Below, piece by piece: positions 8,131 to 16,994 of a stretch of 64,000 nt of DNA. The translations under genes were made by a program, and so were the position numbers. The stretch lies in assembly GCA_963696105.1 (NCBI GenBank), contig CAVOIP010000005.1, positions 1,054,001-1,118,000 on the forward strand, read 5' to 3'. The notes below the pieces were generated by a model. It was not told where the DNA came from. It was given only the letters and a program-made list of their open reading frames with translations, and did no database searches. Within the stretch, counting starts at the first letter, position 1, and each line of letters begins with the position of its first letter. Origin of the DNA: CAVRTM01 sp963696105. GTDB lineage: Bacteria > Actinomycetota > Actinomycetes > Actinomycetales > Dermatophilaceae.

Positions 8131-9496
8131 ACGCCTCCACCCCGGCGCTCATCGCCACCACCCGCCCCGGCACGTAGGCCAGGGTCACCACGACCCAGCG
8201 GGCGGTGAGCAGCTCGTCCAGCGGGGTGGCCGCGAGCGCCGGCAGCGTCGCCATCGTCAGCACGTCGTACCACGGCAGGGAGTACGGCGCCGCGAGCGCG
8301 TAGGCCGTGGTCAGCACGAACGTCGCCCGCAGGGCCGACCCGGTCGGCGTGGGGGCGGCGGAGCCGGCGACGCGGGCGAGCAGCACCGCCAGCGCGACGA
8401 TGACGGCGACGGCGGCGACGGAGACCAGGGTGCGCACGGTCGCCGCCGGCAGCGGCCCGGTCAGCACCTCGACCACCGGGCGCCAGGGCGTGGCCAGCGA
8501 CACCGACCGGCGCGAGCGCTGCAGCTGCTCGAAGACGTGCGGCCCGGCCGCCAGGTGCAGCGGCACCGCGACGACCGCGGCGCCGACGACCAGGGCCCCG
8601 GCGCGGGCCAGCGCGGCCCGCCGGTCCAGCTCCCGCCACGACCAGAGGATGGCCACGCCCGCGACGCCGTACGTCACCTTCGTGCTCAGGGCGGCGCCCA
8701 GCAGCAGCCCCGCCGCCCACGGCCGGCGGGCGGCGAGGACGATCGCGGCCAGGGCCAGCGCGGTGGCCAGCAGGTCCAGGTGCGCGCCGAGGACCCCGAC
8801 GCCGAAGACGACCGGGTTGGCGGTCCAGAGCACGTCCACGCGGCCGGCCGCGGCGGGGTTCTCCGCGGCCCGCAGCAGCAGCCACCGCACGAGCAGCCAG
8901 GCGGCCACGACCACCACCTGGCCCACCCACACCGTCTGCCGCAGGTTGTCGCCGCCGAGCAGCGAGGACCCGGCCTGGACGAGGGTCGCGAACGGCCCGT
9001 AGATGCTCGGCGTCCTCGTCCAGGGCGGCTCGACCGCGCTGGTGACCGGGTCCGTGCCGCCGTGCCAGGTCACCGGCGGCACGACGTACGGATCGCCGCC
9101 CTGGGCCGCGATGCGCCCGTACGCCGCGTAGTTGGTGTGGTCCGCGGACCCGAACGGCGCGGTCAGCAGCGCCAGCGCCGCCAGCGCCAGCGGCCAGACC
9201 CAGCCCGCGGGAACCTGCGGCCGCTCCCGGCCGCCGCGCAGTCCGGCCAGGCCCGCGAGGACCGCGAGACCGCCGAGCAGGTACGCCGTCCAGAGAGCCG
9301 CGGTGACGGTGGCCGACGACAGGTGCAGTGGCAGGTCCCCCGGCGCCCACCCGCGAGGGCCCAGGCCCGGGCGCGCCGCGGACGGCGCCGCGACGCCGAC
9401 GAGCAGCAGCAGGGCGAAGGAGGCGGCCAGCGCGACCGGGCGGACACGCAGCCAGCCCGTCGACGGGCGGAGCGGCGCCGGGTCAGCGGTCGCCAC
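8000..9496 (-). CDS. GT-C mannosyltransferase, MptB/GT87-like
   Basis: A 498-residue protein with about twelve membrane helices, like polyprenol-phosphomannose-dependent alpha-1,6-mannosyltransferase MptB and related GT-C enzymes. The segment GSADHTNYAAYGRIAAQGGD after the second helix is the expected acidic loop, followed by PSIYGP. KVTYG corresponds to a conserved cytoplasmic loop. It would transfer mannose from the lipid carrier to a lipoglycan on the outer face. Its start lies inside the end of the GT2 gene (14-base overlap), so the two form an operon that could supply and use a polyprenyl-linked sugar. The 3' end runs 131 bases into the convergent gene at 5890-8130; the overlapping part encodes a real helix here (YAGWLVWAVVAWLAW). 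Confidence 0.82.
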   Translation of the reverse strand: MATADPAPLRPSTGWLRVRPVALAASFALLLLVGVAAPSAARPGLGPRGWAPGDLPLHLSSATVTAALWTAYLLGGLAVLAGLAGLRGGRERPQVPAGWVWPLALAALALLTAPFGSADHTNYAAYGRIAAQGGDPYVVPPVTWHGGTDPVTSAVEPPWTRTPSIYGPFATLVQAGSSLLGGDNLRQTVWVGQVVVVAAWLLVRWLLLRAAENPAAAGRVDVLWTANPVVFGVGVLGAHLDLLATALALAAIVLAARRPWAAGLLLGAALSTKVTYGVAGVAILWSWRELDRRAALARAGALVVGAAVVAVPLHLAAGPHVFEQLQRSRRSVSLATPWRPVVEVLTGPLPAATVRTLVSVAAVAVIVALAVLLARVAGSAAPTPTGSALRATFVLTTAYALAAPYSLPWYDVLTMATLPALAATPLDELLTARWVVVTLAYVPGRVVAMSAGVEAFTLAVRRSVAPYAGWLVWAVVAWLAWRAWSSRRGSSRPAASAR

Positions 9497-10259
9497 GGCC
9501 CGACGAGGCGCGGCCGGTCACCGCAGGCGCCTGCGACGGGGCACGCCGCAGCCGGCGGGCCGTGAGGGCGAGCCACACGTCGCGGTACTGCCGGGCGCGG
9601 TGCAGCTGGGCGCGCCACCCCGGACCCGAGACCCGGTGGTGCAGCTCGCAGGGCACCTCGACGATGCGCAGGCCGGCCCGCAGCACGTCGACGGTCAGCC
9701 CGACCTCCACGCCCCAGCCGCGGGCCAGCGGGCTCGCCCGGTCGAACGCGGCCCGGCTCAGGCAGCGCATGCCCGACAGCGGCTGCGTCGCGCGCCAGCC
9801 GGTCAGCCTCGCGATGCCGTCGCGCGCGAGCCGGACGACGAAGCCGTGGCCCCCGCCGGCGGTGCGCTGCGGGGGCAGGATGGCGATGCTCATGTCGGCC
9901 GTCCCGGAGGCGACCGGCGGCACCAGCACCCCGAGGTGGGCGGCGCTGGCCTCGAGGTCGGCGTCGACGAAGAGCAGGTGCCGCGGCCCGGACGCCGCCG
10001 GCAGCGCGTGGTCGTGCAGGCCCGCGATCCGGGCGCCGGTGGTCATCGCCGCGGCCTTGCCGCGGTTGCGGGGGTGGCGGGCGACCACGGCTCCGGCGGC
10101 GCGGGCGAGCTCGGCGGTGTCGTCGCTGCTGCCGTCGTCGACGACCACCACGAGGTCGACGCCGGGCAGGCCGGCCGCCGCAGCGACGGTCGCGCCGATG
10201 CGTTCCGCCTCGTCCTTGGCGGGAATCACGGCCACGACGGACCCGGCGGGGACGTCCAT
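9483..10259 (-). CDS. Glycosyltransferase family 2
   Basis: A 258-residue soluble GT-A enzyme. VVAVIPAKDEAERIG opens the nucleotide-sugar domain, VVVVDDGSSDDT is the usual turn after strand 3, and LLFVDADLE is the DxD-type metal site. Like dolichol-phosphate mannose synthase-type enzymes it may load a polyprenyl phosphate or modify a membrane-linked glycan. The absence of a C-terminal membrane anchor suggests a cytoplasmic enzyme. It is followed with 14 bases of overlap by the MptB-like transferase and preceded by a DUF5926 gene only five bases away, so the three are probably one transcript. Sugar donor and acceptor are unknown. Confidence 0.87.
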   Translation of the reverse strand: MDVPAGSVVAVIPAKDEAERIGATVAAAAGLPGVDLVVVVDDGSSDDTAELARAAGAVVARHPRNRGKAAAMTTGARIAGLHDHALPAASGPRHLLFVDADLEASAAHLGVLVPPVASGTADMSIAILPPQRTAGGGHGFVVRLARDGIARLTGWRATQPLSGMRCLSRAAFDRASPLARGWGVEVGLTVDVLRAGLRIVEVPCELHHRVSGPGWRAQLHRARQYRDVWLALTARRLRRAPSQAPAVTGRASSGRGDR

Positions 10260-10264
10260 GGCGG

Positions 10265-11176
10265 TCAGCGCAGGGTGATCTGTCGGCTCAGCAGGCCCGC
10301 GCGGGCCCGCCGCTCCTCCGGGGTCAGCGGCCCCTCCACCGCGAGCGCGTCGGCGAACCGGGCAGCCAGCTCGGCCACCGCCTCCTCGTAGGCCGAGGCC
10401 TCGAGCGTCGCGTCCAGCTCCCAGACGGGGACGAGCAGGCCGCAGGCGCGGAACGCGCCCAGCAGCCGGGTGCTGTCGCCGATCGCGCTGGCGCCACGGG
10501 CGTGCAGCCGGGCCAGGGCGTCGGTCGCGGCGTCCTCGTCGTGCGGCAGCACCCAGCGCAGGTGGGTGCGCTCACCGATGCGGCACCAGTACGCCGAGTC
10601 GGCTGCGTGCAGCTTGCTCGTCGGGATGGCCGAGGCGTTGGCCCGCTCGAGCGAGTCCTTGCCCTCCGCGTCGAGCTCCTCGGCGTCGGTCACCCAGAAG
10701 TCGAAGCCCTCGTGCACCGTGACCTCGAACGGCGCCTCGAGGTCGAGCAGGTCCTGCAGCCGTGGGGTGCCCGCGGTGGCCAGTGGGGTGGCGGGGACCG
10801 GGGTGCCCGGCTCGGCGGCCGCGGTCGCCAGCAGCACCTGGGCCAGGTCGCGGCTGGCGTCGCCGGTGGTCGTGCCGGACTGCAGCCCGACCAGGACCTC
10901 GCCGTCGACCCGGCGCAGGCCGGACCAGGCCAGGGGCAGGACGGTGGCCACGGTCGCGGCCTGCGGTGCCTCGCGCGGCACCGCACCGGGGGCCAGCCGC
11001 ACGGTCGCGGTCGCGGCGGGGACCACCTCGCGCAGCGCGACCCAGTCGGTCTCCCCGGGCAGTCCGGCGAACGGCCGCGCGACGAACGGCGCCGGCTGCG
11101 CGCCGGGATCCTTGACGGCCCGCGAGGACCCCTGCTGCTCACGACCGGCCGTACGGCGCCTGGATGCCTTGCCCAT
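10265..11176 (-). CDS. DUF5926 family protein
   Basis: A 303-residue cytoplasmic protein starting MGKASRRRTAGREQQ, with a basic, disordered N-terminus, then FVARPFAGLPGETDWVALRE, which is typical of the DUF5926 family found almost only in Actinobacteria. No catalytic motif is recognisable. Some family members have been labelled SecA-like in databases, because the N-terminal or C-terminal peptide resembles a SEC-C tail, but this sequence has no cysteine-rich SEC-C motif. Function is unknown. It lies just upstream of the GT2 gene and probably heads that transcript. Confidence 0.8.
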   Translation of the reverse strand: MGKASRRRTAGREQQGSSRAVKDPGAQPAPFVARPFAGLPGETDWVALREVVPAATATVRLAPGAVPREAPQAATVATVLPLAWSGLRRVDGEVLVGLQSGTTTGDASRDLAQVLLATAAAEPGTPVPATPLATAGTPRLQDLLDLEAPFEVTVHEGFDFWVTDAEELDAEGKDSLERANASAIPTSKLHAADSAYWCRIGERTHLRWVLPHDEDAATDALARLHARGASAIGDSTRLLGAFRACGLLVPVWELDATLEASAYEEAVAELAARFADALAVEGPLTPEERRARAGLLSRQITLR

Positions 11177-11271
11177 GGGCAGTCACCCTAGACGGTGCCG
11201 GCCGCACGGCCGGCGGCCGCCGGGCAGGGCCGGTCCGGCGCAGGGACCGCAAGTCGGTGCGGCGAGGGCGG

Positions 11272-11751
11272 TCAGGTGCTGCGCCGCCGGGACGGGCCGC
11301 CGAGCGCCGCCCAGACGGTGCGCCCACCGCGGTCCTCCTGCACGCCCCACTCGTGGGCCAGGCTGCGCACGATCCGCAGCCCGCGCCCGGCCGCAGTCCA
11401 GGCCGAGCGGGGGGCGGGGCGCGGCTGGGTGGGGCCGCCGCCGTCGGACACCTCCACCTCGACCTGGTCGTTCTTGACCTTCCAGTGCACCCGCACGGTG
11501 CCGTCGGGCAGGGCGCGGGCGTGGCGGATGGCGTTGGCCACGAGCTCGGAGACGACGATCTCGGCCTCGTCGATGATCTCGGCGGAGACCCCGCGCACGA
11601 CCAGGTCGGCGACGATGGTCCGGCGGATGCCGGGCACCGCGGAGGAGGCCCACGGCACCCGTACCGTGCGGGCCTGGCCGCTGCCGGGCACGCCGGGGAA
11701 GACCTGCGCCGGGGTGCGGCTCTCAGGGCCCGACCGTGCTCGTGCCGTCAT
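11272..11751 (-). CDS. Anti-sigma/regulatory HATPase (RsbW-like)
   Basis: A 159-residue GHKL ATPase of the RsbW/HATPase_c_2 type, which phosphorylates STAS anti-sigma antagonists or binds sigma factors. The N-box is intact (IVVSELVANAIRHA, Asn present), a G1-like VSDGGG follows, and the G2 box is AAGRGLRIV. The reading frame continues 14 codons upstream, but the ATG at 11751 is chosen because AAGGAGG lies 11 bases before it. The N-terminal 35 residues are low complexity. No partner sigma or STAS gene adjoins it; a degenerate relative is at 58950-59786, and the phytochrome at 17633 carries the opposing PP2C phosphatase activity. Confidence 0.85.
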   Translation of the reverse strand: MTARARSGPESRTPAQVFPGVPGSGQARTVRVPWASSAVPGIRRTIVADLVVRGVSAEIIDEAEIVVSELVANAIRHARALPDGTVRVHWKVKNDQVEVEVSDGGGPTQPRPAPRSAWTAAGRGLRIVRSLAHEWGVQEDRGGRTVWAALGGPSRRRST

Positions 11752-11833
11752 CCCCTCTGGAACCTCCTTGCCAGGGTGGACAATCTGCGACATCTGCCAC
11801 CATCGCGCACGTTAGTCGCTCAGGCCCCGGCCG

Positions 11834-12664
11834 TCACGGACGCCGGCCCGCGTGGTCCCGCACGAACGCCGGCCGGTTGGTGATGATGGCGTCCACGCCC
11901 AGCCGCAGGCACAGGTCGACGTCAGGTGCCTCGTCGACGGTCCACACGAACACCTGGTGCCCGCGCTCGTGCTGGCGGCGGACCACCTGAGGCGTGGCGC
12001 GCAGGATCTCGATGTCGAGCCCGACGGTCCGCACGCCCTTGGGCAGCCCCCCGTCGCGGTAGCGGATGATCGTCGGGCTGCCCTTCTCCACGAGGAAGAC
12101 CAGCGGCACCTCGGGGCAGAGCTGGCGCATCCGCTGGGTCGCCAGCTGGGAGAACGACATCACCCGCACCCGACGGGCGTCCCGGCGCCGGCGTCCGGTC
12201 CAGCCCGAACTCGCCCAGCACGCGGGCCAGCTGCCGCTCGACCTGGCCGGCGTAGCGCGTCGGGTGCTTGGTCTCGATCGCCAGCCCGATCGGCCGGCCG
12301 CTGTCCATCACCGTGGTCAGCAGGTGGCGCAGCGTGAGCAGCTTCTTGCGGTCACGATCGGGCATCTCGACCTCGTCGGCCCGTGCGCCTTCTTCCACGA
12401 GCCCCAGTCCAGGCCCTCGAGCGTGGCCAGCTCGAGGGTGGACACGCGACCCACGCCGTTGGAGGTCCGGTTGACCCGCCGGTCATGGACGCAGACCAGG
12501 TGCCCGTCGGCGGTCAGCCGCACGTCGCACTCCAGGGCGTCGGCGCCCTCGTCGATCGCACGCCGGTAGGCCTTGAGCGTGTGCTCCGGCTCGTCCCTGC
12601 TGGATCCTCGGTGGGCCACGATCTTGGGGACCTGCGCAGAGGTGGGCACGATGGCTGAACGCAC
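11834..12664 (-). pseudogene. Glycerophosphodiester phosphodiesterase, two frame breaks
   Basis: One GDPD gene spread over three frames. The first segment (12664 to about 12385) has IVAHRGSSRDEPEHTL and ALECDVRLTADGHLVCVHD, giving the catalytic His, Arg and Glu/Asp pair and the second histidine. The second (about 12385 to 12185) has KLLTLRHLL and IETKHP. The third (about 12180 to 11834) has VMSFSQLA, GLDIEIL and VFVWTVDEAPD. All the family landmarks survive in order, with breaks near 12385 and 12182. The enzyme would hydrolyse glycerophosphodiesters to glycerol-3-phosphate. A sequencing indel is more likely than true loss, since each part is fully conserved. The GTG at 12664 as start is tentative. 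Confidence 0.8.
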
Positions 12665-12686
12665 GCCTCCATCGTGGCATTGCCGC

Positions 12687-13874
12687 TCAGGCCTGTCGCG
12701 CGGCGCCCCGCTCGAGCAGGTCCGATATTCGTTCGGGGTTCAGGCCCCATTCACGCAGGGCCGCTCGCGTGTCCTGGCCGGTGGCCGCGGGCGGGGTCGA
12801 CAGGGCGCCCGGGGTCCGCGAGAACCTCGGCGCCGGCGCCGGCTGGGTCACCCCCTGCACCCGGGTGTACGCCGCCCGCGCGGCCAGGTGCGGGTGCTGC
12901 GGTGCCCGGTCCAGCGGGACCACGGGGGCGACGCACGCGTCGAGGTCGGCGAACACCTCCACCCACTCGGCCTGGGTGCGCCCGGCGAACGCTGCAGCCA
13001 GCCGGGTCCGCAGCCGCGGCCACAGGCTCGGGTCCGCCCGGTCCGGGACGTCCTCCGGCGCGAGGTCCAGCCCCTCCAGCAGGGCCGCGTAGAACTTCGG
13101 CTCCAGGGCGCCGACCGCGACGTGCTGGCCGTCGGCGGTGGCGTAGACGTCGTAGAACGGGGCCCCGGTGTCCAGCAGGTTGACCCCGCGGCTTGGCTCC
13201 CACACCCCCGCGGCCACCAGACCCTGCAGCTGGGCGGTCAGCAGCGCGGTGCCGTCGACGATCGCGGCATCCACGACCTGGCCGCGGCCGCTGGCATGCC
13301 GTTCCTGCAGCGCGGCGAGGATGCCGACGAGGCAGAGCATGGCGCCGCCGCCGAAGTCGCCGAGGAGGTTCGCCGGGACCTGCGGCGGGCCGCCGGCCCG
13401 GCCGGTGGCGTGCAGGGCGCCGGTCACCGCGACGTAGGTGATGTCGTGACCGGCCGTGCCGGCGAGCGGCCCGTCCTGGCCCCACCCGGTCATCCGGGCG
13501 TAGACCAGGCGCTCGTTGACCGCCTCGCAGTCCTGCGGGCCCAGCCCGAGCCGCTCCATCACCCCGGGCCGGAAGCCCTCGAGGAGCACGTCGGCCCGCG
13601 CGACGAGGTCGAGGACCACCTCCCGGGCCTGCGGGTCCTTCAGGTCCAGGCAGACGTTGCGGCGGCCACGGGTCAGCACGTCGTACGCCGGTGGGGCCAC
13701 CTGCAGCCCCGGGCCACCCGGCTGGTCGACGCGCAGCACCTCGGCGCCGAGGTCGGCCAGCACCATCGCGGCGAACGGTGCCGGCCCCAGCCCGGCCATC
13801 TCCACGACGCGCAGGCCGGTCAGCGGCCCGGACCGCGCCGGCGCCTCGGGCGGGGGGTCGGGCTGCTGGCTCAT
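12687..13874 (-). CDS. mcr: Alpha-methylacyl-CoA racemase (CaiB/BaiF family)
   Basis: A 395-residue class III CoA-transferase-fold protein that matches alpha-methylacyl-CoA racemase. GLRVVEMAGLGPAPFAAMVLADLGAEVLRVD (N-terminal Rossmann region) is followed by CLDLKDPQAR and by AGHDITYVAVTGAL, which holds the Asp used by the racemase, together with the catalytic His earlier in the chain. The product epimerises 2-methyl-branched acyl-CoA thioesters such as pristanoyl-CoA, so that they can enter beta-oxidation. The ATG at 13874 is preferred over one 13 codons upstream, because the intervening residues (CHYAR...) are not conserved in the family. It is divergent from the ECF sigma gene, 68 bases away. 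A PhyH-like dioxygenase gene lies far off at 53033. Confidence 0.88.
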   Translation of the reverse strand: MSQQPDPPPEAPARSGPLTGLRVVEMAGLGPAPFAAMVLADLGAEVLRVDQPGGPGLQVAPPAYDVLTRGRRNVCLDLKDPQAREVVLDLVARADVLLEGFRPGVMERLGLGPQDCEAVNERLVYARMTGWGQDGPLAGTAGHDITYVAVTGALHATGRAGGPPQVPANLLGDFGGGAMLCLVGILAALQERHASGRGQVVDAAIVDGTALLTAQLQGLVAAGVWEPSRGVNLLDTGAPFYDVYATADGQHVAVGALEPKFYAALLEGLDLAPEDVPDRADPSLWPRLRTRLAAAFAGRTQAEWVEVFADLDACVAPVVPLDRAPQHPHLAARAAYTRVQGVTQPAPAPRFSRTPGALSTPPAATGQDTRAALREWGLNPERISDLLERGAARQA

Positions 13875-13942
13875 GCGGGCATAGTGGCACCTGTGGACCG
13901 GCCCTGCGCTCACACCGGCCGACGCCGCGGCGTTGACCTCCT

Positions 13943-14434
13943 GTGACCCTGCCCCCGTTCCAGCTCCTCGTCGACGCGCACTGGCGTGACGTCGCCCGGG
14001 TCGCGCACGCCCTGGCCGGCCCGGTGGACGGCGACGACGTGGCCCAGCAGGCGTGGACCCAGGCCCTCGCCGCCTACCCCTCGCTGCGCTCCGGCGCGAA
14101 CCTGCGCGGCTGGCTGCTCACGATCACCTCCCGGTGCGCGATGGACGCGCACCGCGGCCGGGCGCGCCGGGCGGTGCCGGCCGAGGACGTGGCCGACCTG
14201 GCGGCGGCGTCCCGGCGGCCGCGGGTCACCGCGGGCCCGGACGCCGACCGGCCGGACGAGCTGCTGTGGACGCGGGTGGCGGCGCTGCCCGAGCGCCAAC
14301 GCACCGCGGTGGTCCTGAAGTACGTCGCCGACCTGGACCACCCCGGCATCGCCCGGGTCCTCGGCACCAGCCCCACGATGAGCCGCCGGCTCGTCAGCGA
14401 CGCCCTGTCCACCCTGAGGAAGGCCGTTCCATGA
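13943..14434 (+). CDS. ECF-type RNA polymerase sigma factor
   Basis: A 163-residue sigma-70 family factor of the extracytoplasmic-function type. Region 2 is visible as FQLLVDAHWRDV and DGDDVAQQAW with RGWLLTI, and region 4 as LPERQRTAVVLKYVADLDH followed by the helix-turn-helix IARVLGTSPTMSRRL. It starts with GTG at 13943. The stop overlaps the ogt start (ATGA), so DNA-repair methyltransferase is translated with it. No anti-sigma gene adjoins it. The coupling suggests that the factor may drive its own operon under alkylation or related stress; this is inference. Confidence 0.88.
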   Translation: MTLPPFQLLVDAHWRDVARVAHALAGPVDGDDVAQQAWTQALAAYPSLRSGANLRGWLLTITSRCAMDAHRGRARRAVPAEDVADLAAASRRPRVTAGPDADRPDELLWTRVAALPERQRTAVVLKYVADLDHPGIARVLGTSPTMSRRLVSDALSTLRKAVP

Positions 14435-15021
14435 TGAGCTCCGACGCCACCGACCTCGCGACCCGGCTGGTCGCCTTCGACCCGGTCGTGCGCCCACCGG
14501 TCCTGCCCGCCTCCGACGTCTCCTACGTCGTCGAGGACACCGCCGTGGGCCGGATGCTGCTGGCCCGCACCGCGGCGGGTGACCTCGTGGCCTCGGCCTT
14601 CCTGCTGCCCGGCGCCACCGAGGAGCTGTGGCTGGAGCGGCTGGCCCGCGCGGTCTCCCCGCGCGTCCTGCGCCAGCCCGCGGCGCTGGACGAGGTGCGC
14701 CGGGAGCTGGCGGCCTACCTGGCGGGCGAGCGGCGGACCTTCGACCTGCGCGTCGACCTCGCGCTCGCGACGCCGTTCCAGCGGGTCGTGCTGACCGGGC
14801 TGCGCGAGAGCGTCCCCTACGGCGAGCGCACGACGTACGGCGCGCTGGCCCGCAGCATCGGGCGCCCCAGCGCGTCGCGGGCGGTGGGCGCCGCCCTCGG
14901 CGCCAACCCGCTCTGCGTGGTGCTGCCCTGCCACCGCGTGGTGGCCTCCTCGGGGGCGCTGACCGGGTACGCCGGCGGGCTGGCCGCCAAGGAGCGCCTG
15001 CTCGCCCTCGAGTCCGCCTGA
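14431..15021 (+). CDS. ogt: Methylated-DNA--protein-cysteine methyltransferase
   Basis: A 196-residue O6-alkylguanine-DNA alkyltransferase. The C-terminal DNA-binding domain has FQRVVLTGLRESVPYGERTT, the helix-turn-helix GRPSASRAVGAALG with its arginine finger, and the acceptor cysteine in LPCHRVV, followed by GYAGGLAAKERLL. The protein removes methyl groups from O6-methylguanine by irreversible transfer to that cysteine. The N-terminal half is the usual Ogt/MGMT domain, not an Ada sensor. Its start overlaps the ECF sigma stop by four bases. The unusually tight pairing with a sigma factor suggests regulated expression. Confidence 0.92.
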   Translation: MMSSDATDLATRLVAFDPVVRPPVLPASDVSYVVEDTAVGRMLLARTAAGDLVASAFLLPGATEELWLERLARAVSPRVLRQPAALDEVRRELAAYLAGERRTFDLRVDLALATPFQRVVLTGLRESVPYGERTTYGALARSIGRPSASRAVGAALGANPLCVVLPCHRVVASSGALTGYAGGLAAKERLLALESA

Positions 15022-15091
15022 CACCGTCGTCCGCGGCGTCCGCGAGGTCCGGCCCCCGACCGGGTCAGCCCCGTACGGCCCCCTCCGGTGG

Positions 15092-16182
15092 TCAGGGCGC
15101 CGGGACGACGCCCTCGCGGTCCAGCCGCGCGAACAGGTCGAGGAAGCTGGCCAGGGTGGCGCGGTAGCCAGTGAACCCGGCGGCGCGGCTGCGTGTCATG
15201 TCGGTGAGGCACTCGATGTCGCGTCCCAGGTCGCCGTCCGTGTGCCACCACGAGGCGACGCGAGCGATGTCCTTCTCCCGCAGCCCTTCGCGCTCAGCCA
15301 GAGCGGTCCACGCCGGCTCCGTCCCCACCATCTGGTCCTCCAGCGGTCGGGGCGCACCCTCGAACCCCACGGGCTCGACCCCGAGGGCCTCGGCCAGGCG
15401 CGGCCACATCCAGCGCCAGCGGAAGACGTCGCCGTTGACGATGTTGAAGGCCTGGTTGCGGGCGGCCGGGGTGGTGGCCGCCCACTGCAGGTGCTCGGCC
15501 AGGATGCCGGCGTCGGTCATGTCGGTCAGCGCCGTCCCACTGCTGCCGGGAGCCGGGGAAGACGAACGGCCGGCCGGTCTCGCGGCAGAGCGCCGCGTAG
15601 ACGGCGAGCGTCACGCCCATGTTCATGGCGTTGCCCACGGCGTAGCCGATGACGGTGTGCGCGCGGTGCACGCTCCAGGTGAACCCGTCGCCGTTCGGCC
15701 GCCTCGAAGAGCTCGTCCTCCTGGGCGTAGTAGAAGTTCGGGTAGGGCAGGCGCGGCTCGTCCTCGTGGAACGGGGTGTCCGGCACGTTCCCGGCGCCGT
15801 ACGCCTCGAACGGCCCGAGGTAGTGCTTCAGGCCGGTGACGAGGGCGACGTGCCGCACCGACCCGGCCGGCCGCACCGCGGCCAGCAGGTCGCGCACGAT
15901 GCCGCCGTTGACCTCGATGTTCTCGGCCTCGGTGGCCTGGCGCGCCCAGGCGGTGATGAACACGTGCGTCGGTGCGTGCGCTCCCAGGGCGGCGGCCAGC
16001 GCGGCGGCGTCGGTGAGGTCGGCCAGCACCGGCGTGACGCCGGGCAGCTCGACGGGAGCCCGGCGGGACAGCCCCAGGACGGTCCAGCCGTGGCGCAGGA
16101 GCTCCTCGCACAGGGCGCGACCGGCGATGCCGGTGGCTCCCACGACGAGGGCGGTCGGGGAAGCGGCGGGGGCAGAGGTCAT
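15092..16182 (-). pseudogene. SDR (PRISE/epimerase-like), two frame breaks
   Basis: An atypical SDR like the progesterone 5-beta-reductase/iridoid synthase-like (PRISE) group, spread over three frames. Segment one has ALVVGATGIAGRALCEELL (nucleotide site), THVFITAW, and LVTGLKHYLGPF with the family lysine. Segment two has RAHTVIGYAVGNAMNMG, and segment three has RNQAFNIVNGDVFRWRWMW and FEGAPRP. Breaks lie near 15700 and 15540, each explained by one surplus base. Such enzymes reduce activated C=C bonds with NADPH; the substrate here is unknown. The ATG at 16182 is tentative; the frame is open to a GTG at 16200. Everything conserved is present, so a sequence error is likely. Confidence 0.78.
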
Positions 16183-16200
16183 CTCGTCAACGGTAGGCAC

Positions 16201-16495
16201 CCACTGCGCGGACGGCCGGACCGGGGGGCGTCCCCACGACCCGGTCCCCCTTTCTCACCATCGCGTGCCCCGCTCCCTGAGCAGGGGGTCTCGGGAGCGG
16301 GGCACGCACTGAGAACCTACGGAAGCCACCGGGGGTCGCGCCACCCCTCAGAATGGGGCGCACCTCTCTGCGCCGTCTGGTGGGCACGCCGGGCCGGACC
16401 GGCCTTCGCCGAGCATCCCGGCGCTGGATCCCGCACCCCAGGGCATCCCGCCGACTAGGGCCTCGCCTCGGCACAGCCGCACTGGCGGGCGCGCC
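16201..16495. other. Intergenic stretch with one strong hairpin
   Basis: Between the SDR start and the end of the next leftward gene there is no convincing coding sequence. Apart from the perfect hairpin at 16263-16307 I see nothing recognisable. The stretch is C-rich and has no clear promoter box. Confidence 0.6.
16263..16307 (-). terminator. Perfect 15-bp inverted repeat, probable terminator
   Basis: GCGTGCCCCGCTCCC (16263-16277) pairs perfectly with 16293-16307, leaving a 15-base loop whose ends (GAG/CTC) can pair three more bases. It lies 190 bases downstream of the leftward gene at 16496-16918 and just upstream of the SDR start. There is no T-tract, as is usual for terminators in this kind of genome. 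A regulatory role for the SDR leader is an alternative. Confidence 0.55.
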
Positions 16496-16918
16496 TCAGC
16501 GGGCGATGGCGGCCAGGTCGGCCTCGGAGACCAGCCACGCGTCGATCGCGGTGTCCCGACGGCGGACCGCGGACGCGAGCCGGTGCGAGCCGTCCAGCAC
16601 GGTCCAGCGCCGGTCGCGGCGCGTCACGTGGATGGGCCGGCTGAGGTCCGCCTCGTCGATCCGGCGGGCGTGGTGCGGAAAGCGTTCGGGCTCCCCGAGC
16701 ACCTCACGGGGCGAGACCTGGAAGCGCACCCCGTCGCGCGGCCACAGCGGCAGGTCCAGCATCCAGGTGAGCTCCGGCAGCGCGAGCCGCACCCGCGGCA
16801 GGTCCAGCGACCACAGGTCCTCCAGCAGCCACCGCTGCGGCCCGTACGCCGCCCGCGCCGCCGGCGGTGTCGCCGCCCCGAGCGCGTCCACGCTCACCTC
16901 GGGCACGGGTCGGTCCAT
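16496..16918 (-). CDS. Hypothetical protein, ParB-nuclease-like fold possible
   Basis: A 140-residue soluble protein that I cannot place in a named family. The second half reads PIHVTRRDRRWTVLDGSHRL, then ASAVRRRD; the DGSHRL pattern recalls the D/E-G-x-H-R motif of ParB/sulfiredoxin-like folds, where it binds a nucleotide. The first half is Trp- and Leu-rich with LPLWPRDGVRFQ. It starts at ATG 16918, divergent from the heme oxygenase gene 76 bases away. The fold suggestion is weak and based on a single motif. Confidence 0.6.
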   Translation of the reverse strand: MDRPVPEVSVDALGAATPPAARAAYGPQRWLLEDLWSLDLPRVRLALPELTWMLDLPLWPRDGVRFQVSPREVLGEPERFPHHARRIDEADLSRPIHVTRRDRRWTVLDGSHRLASAVRRRDTAIDAWLVSEADLAAIAR

Positions 16919-16994
16919 GTCCCCAACCTAACCAGCGCGCCTTCACCGCGCGGCTCGACCGAAGCCCTCTCCCGGCGAAAAGGTCCGCCGTAGA

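Noticed and set aside
11834..12664. Two or three separate small genes at the GDPD locus
   Set aside because: The fragments are consecutive parts of one conserved enzyme in different frames; the same holds for the other broken loci.
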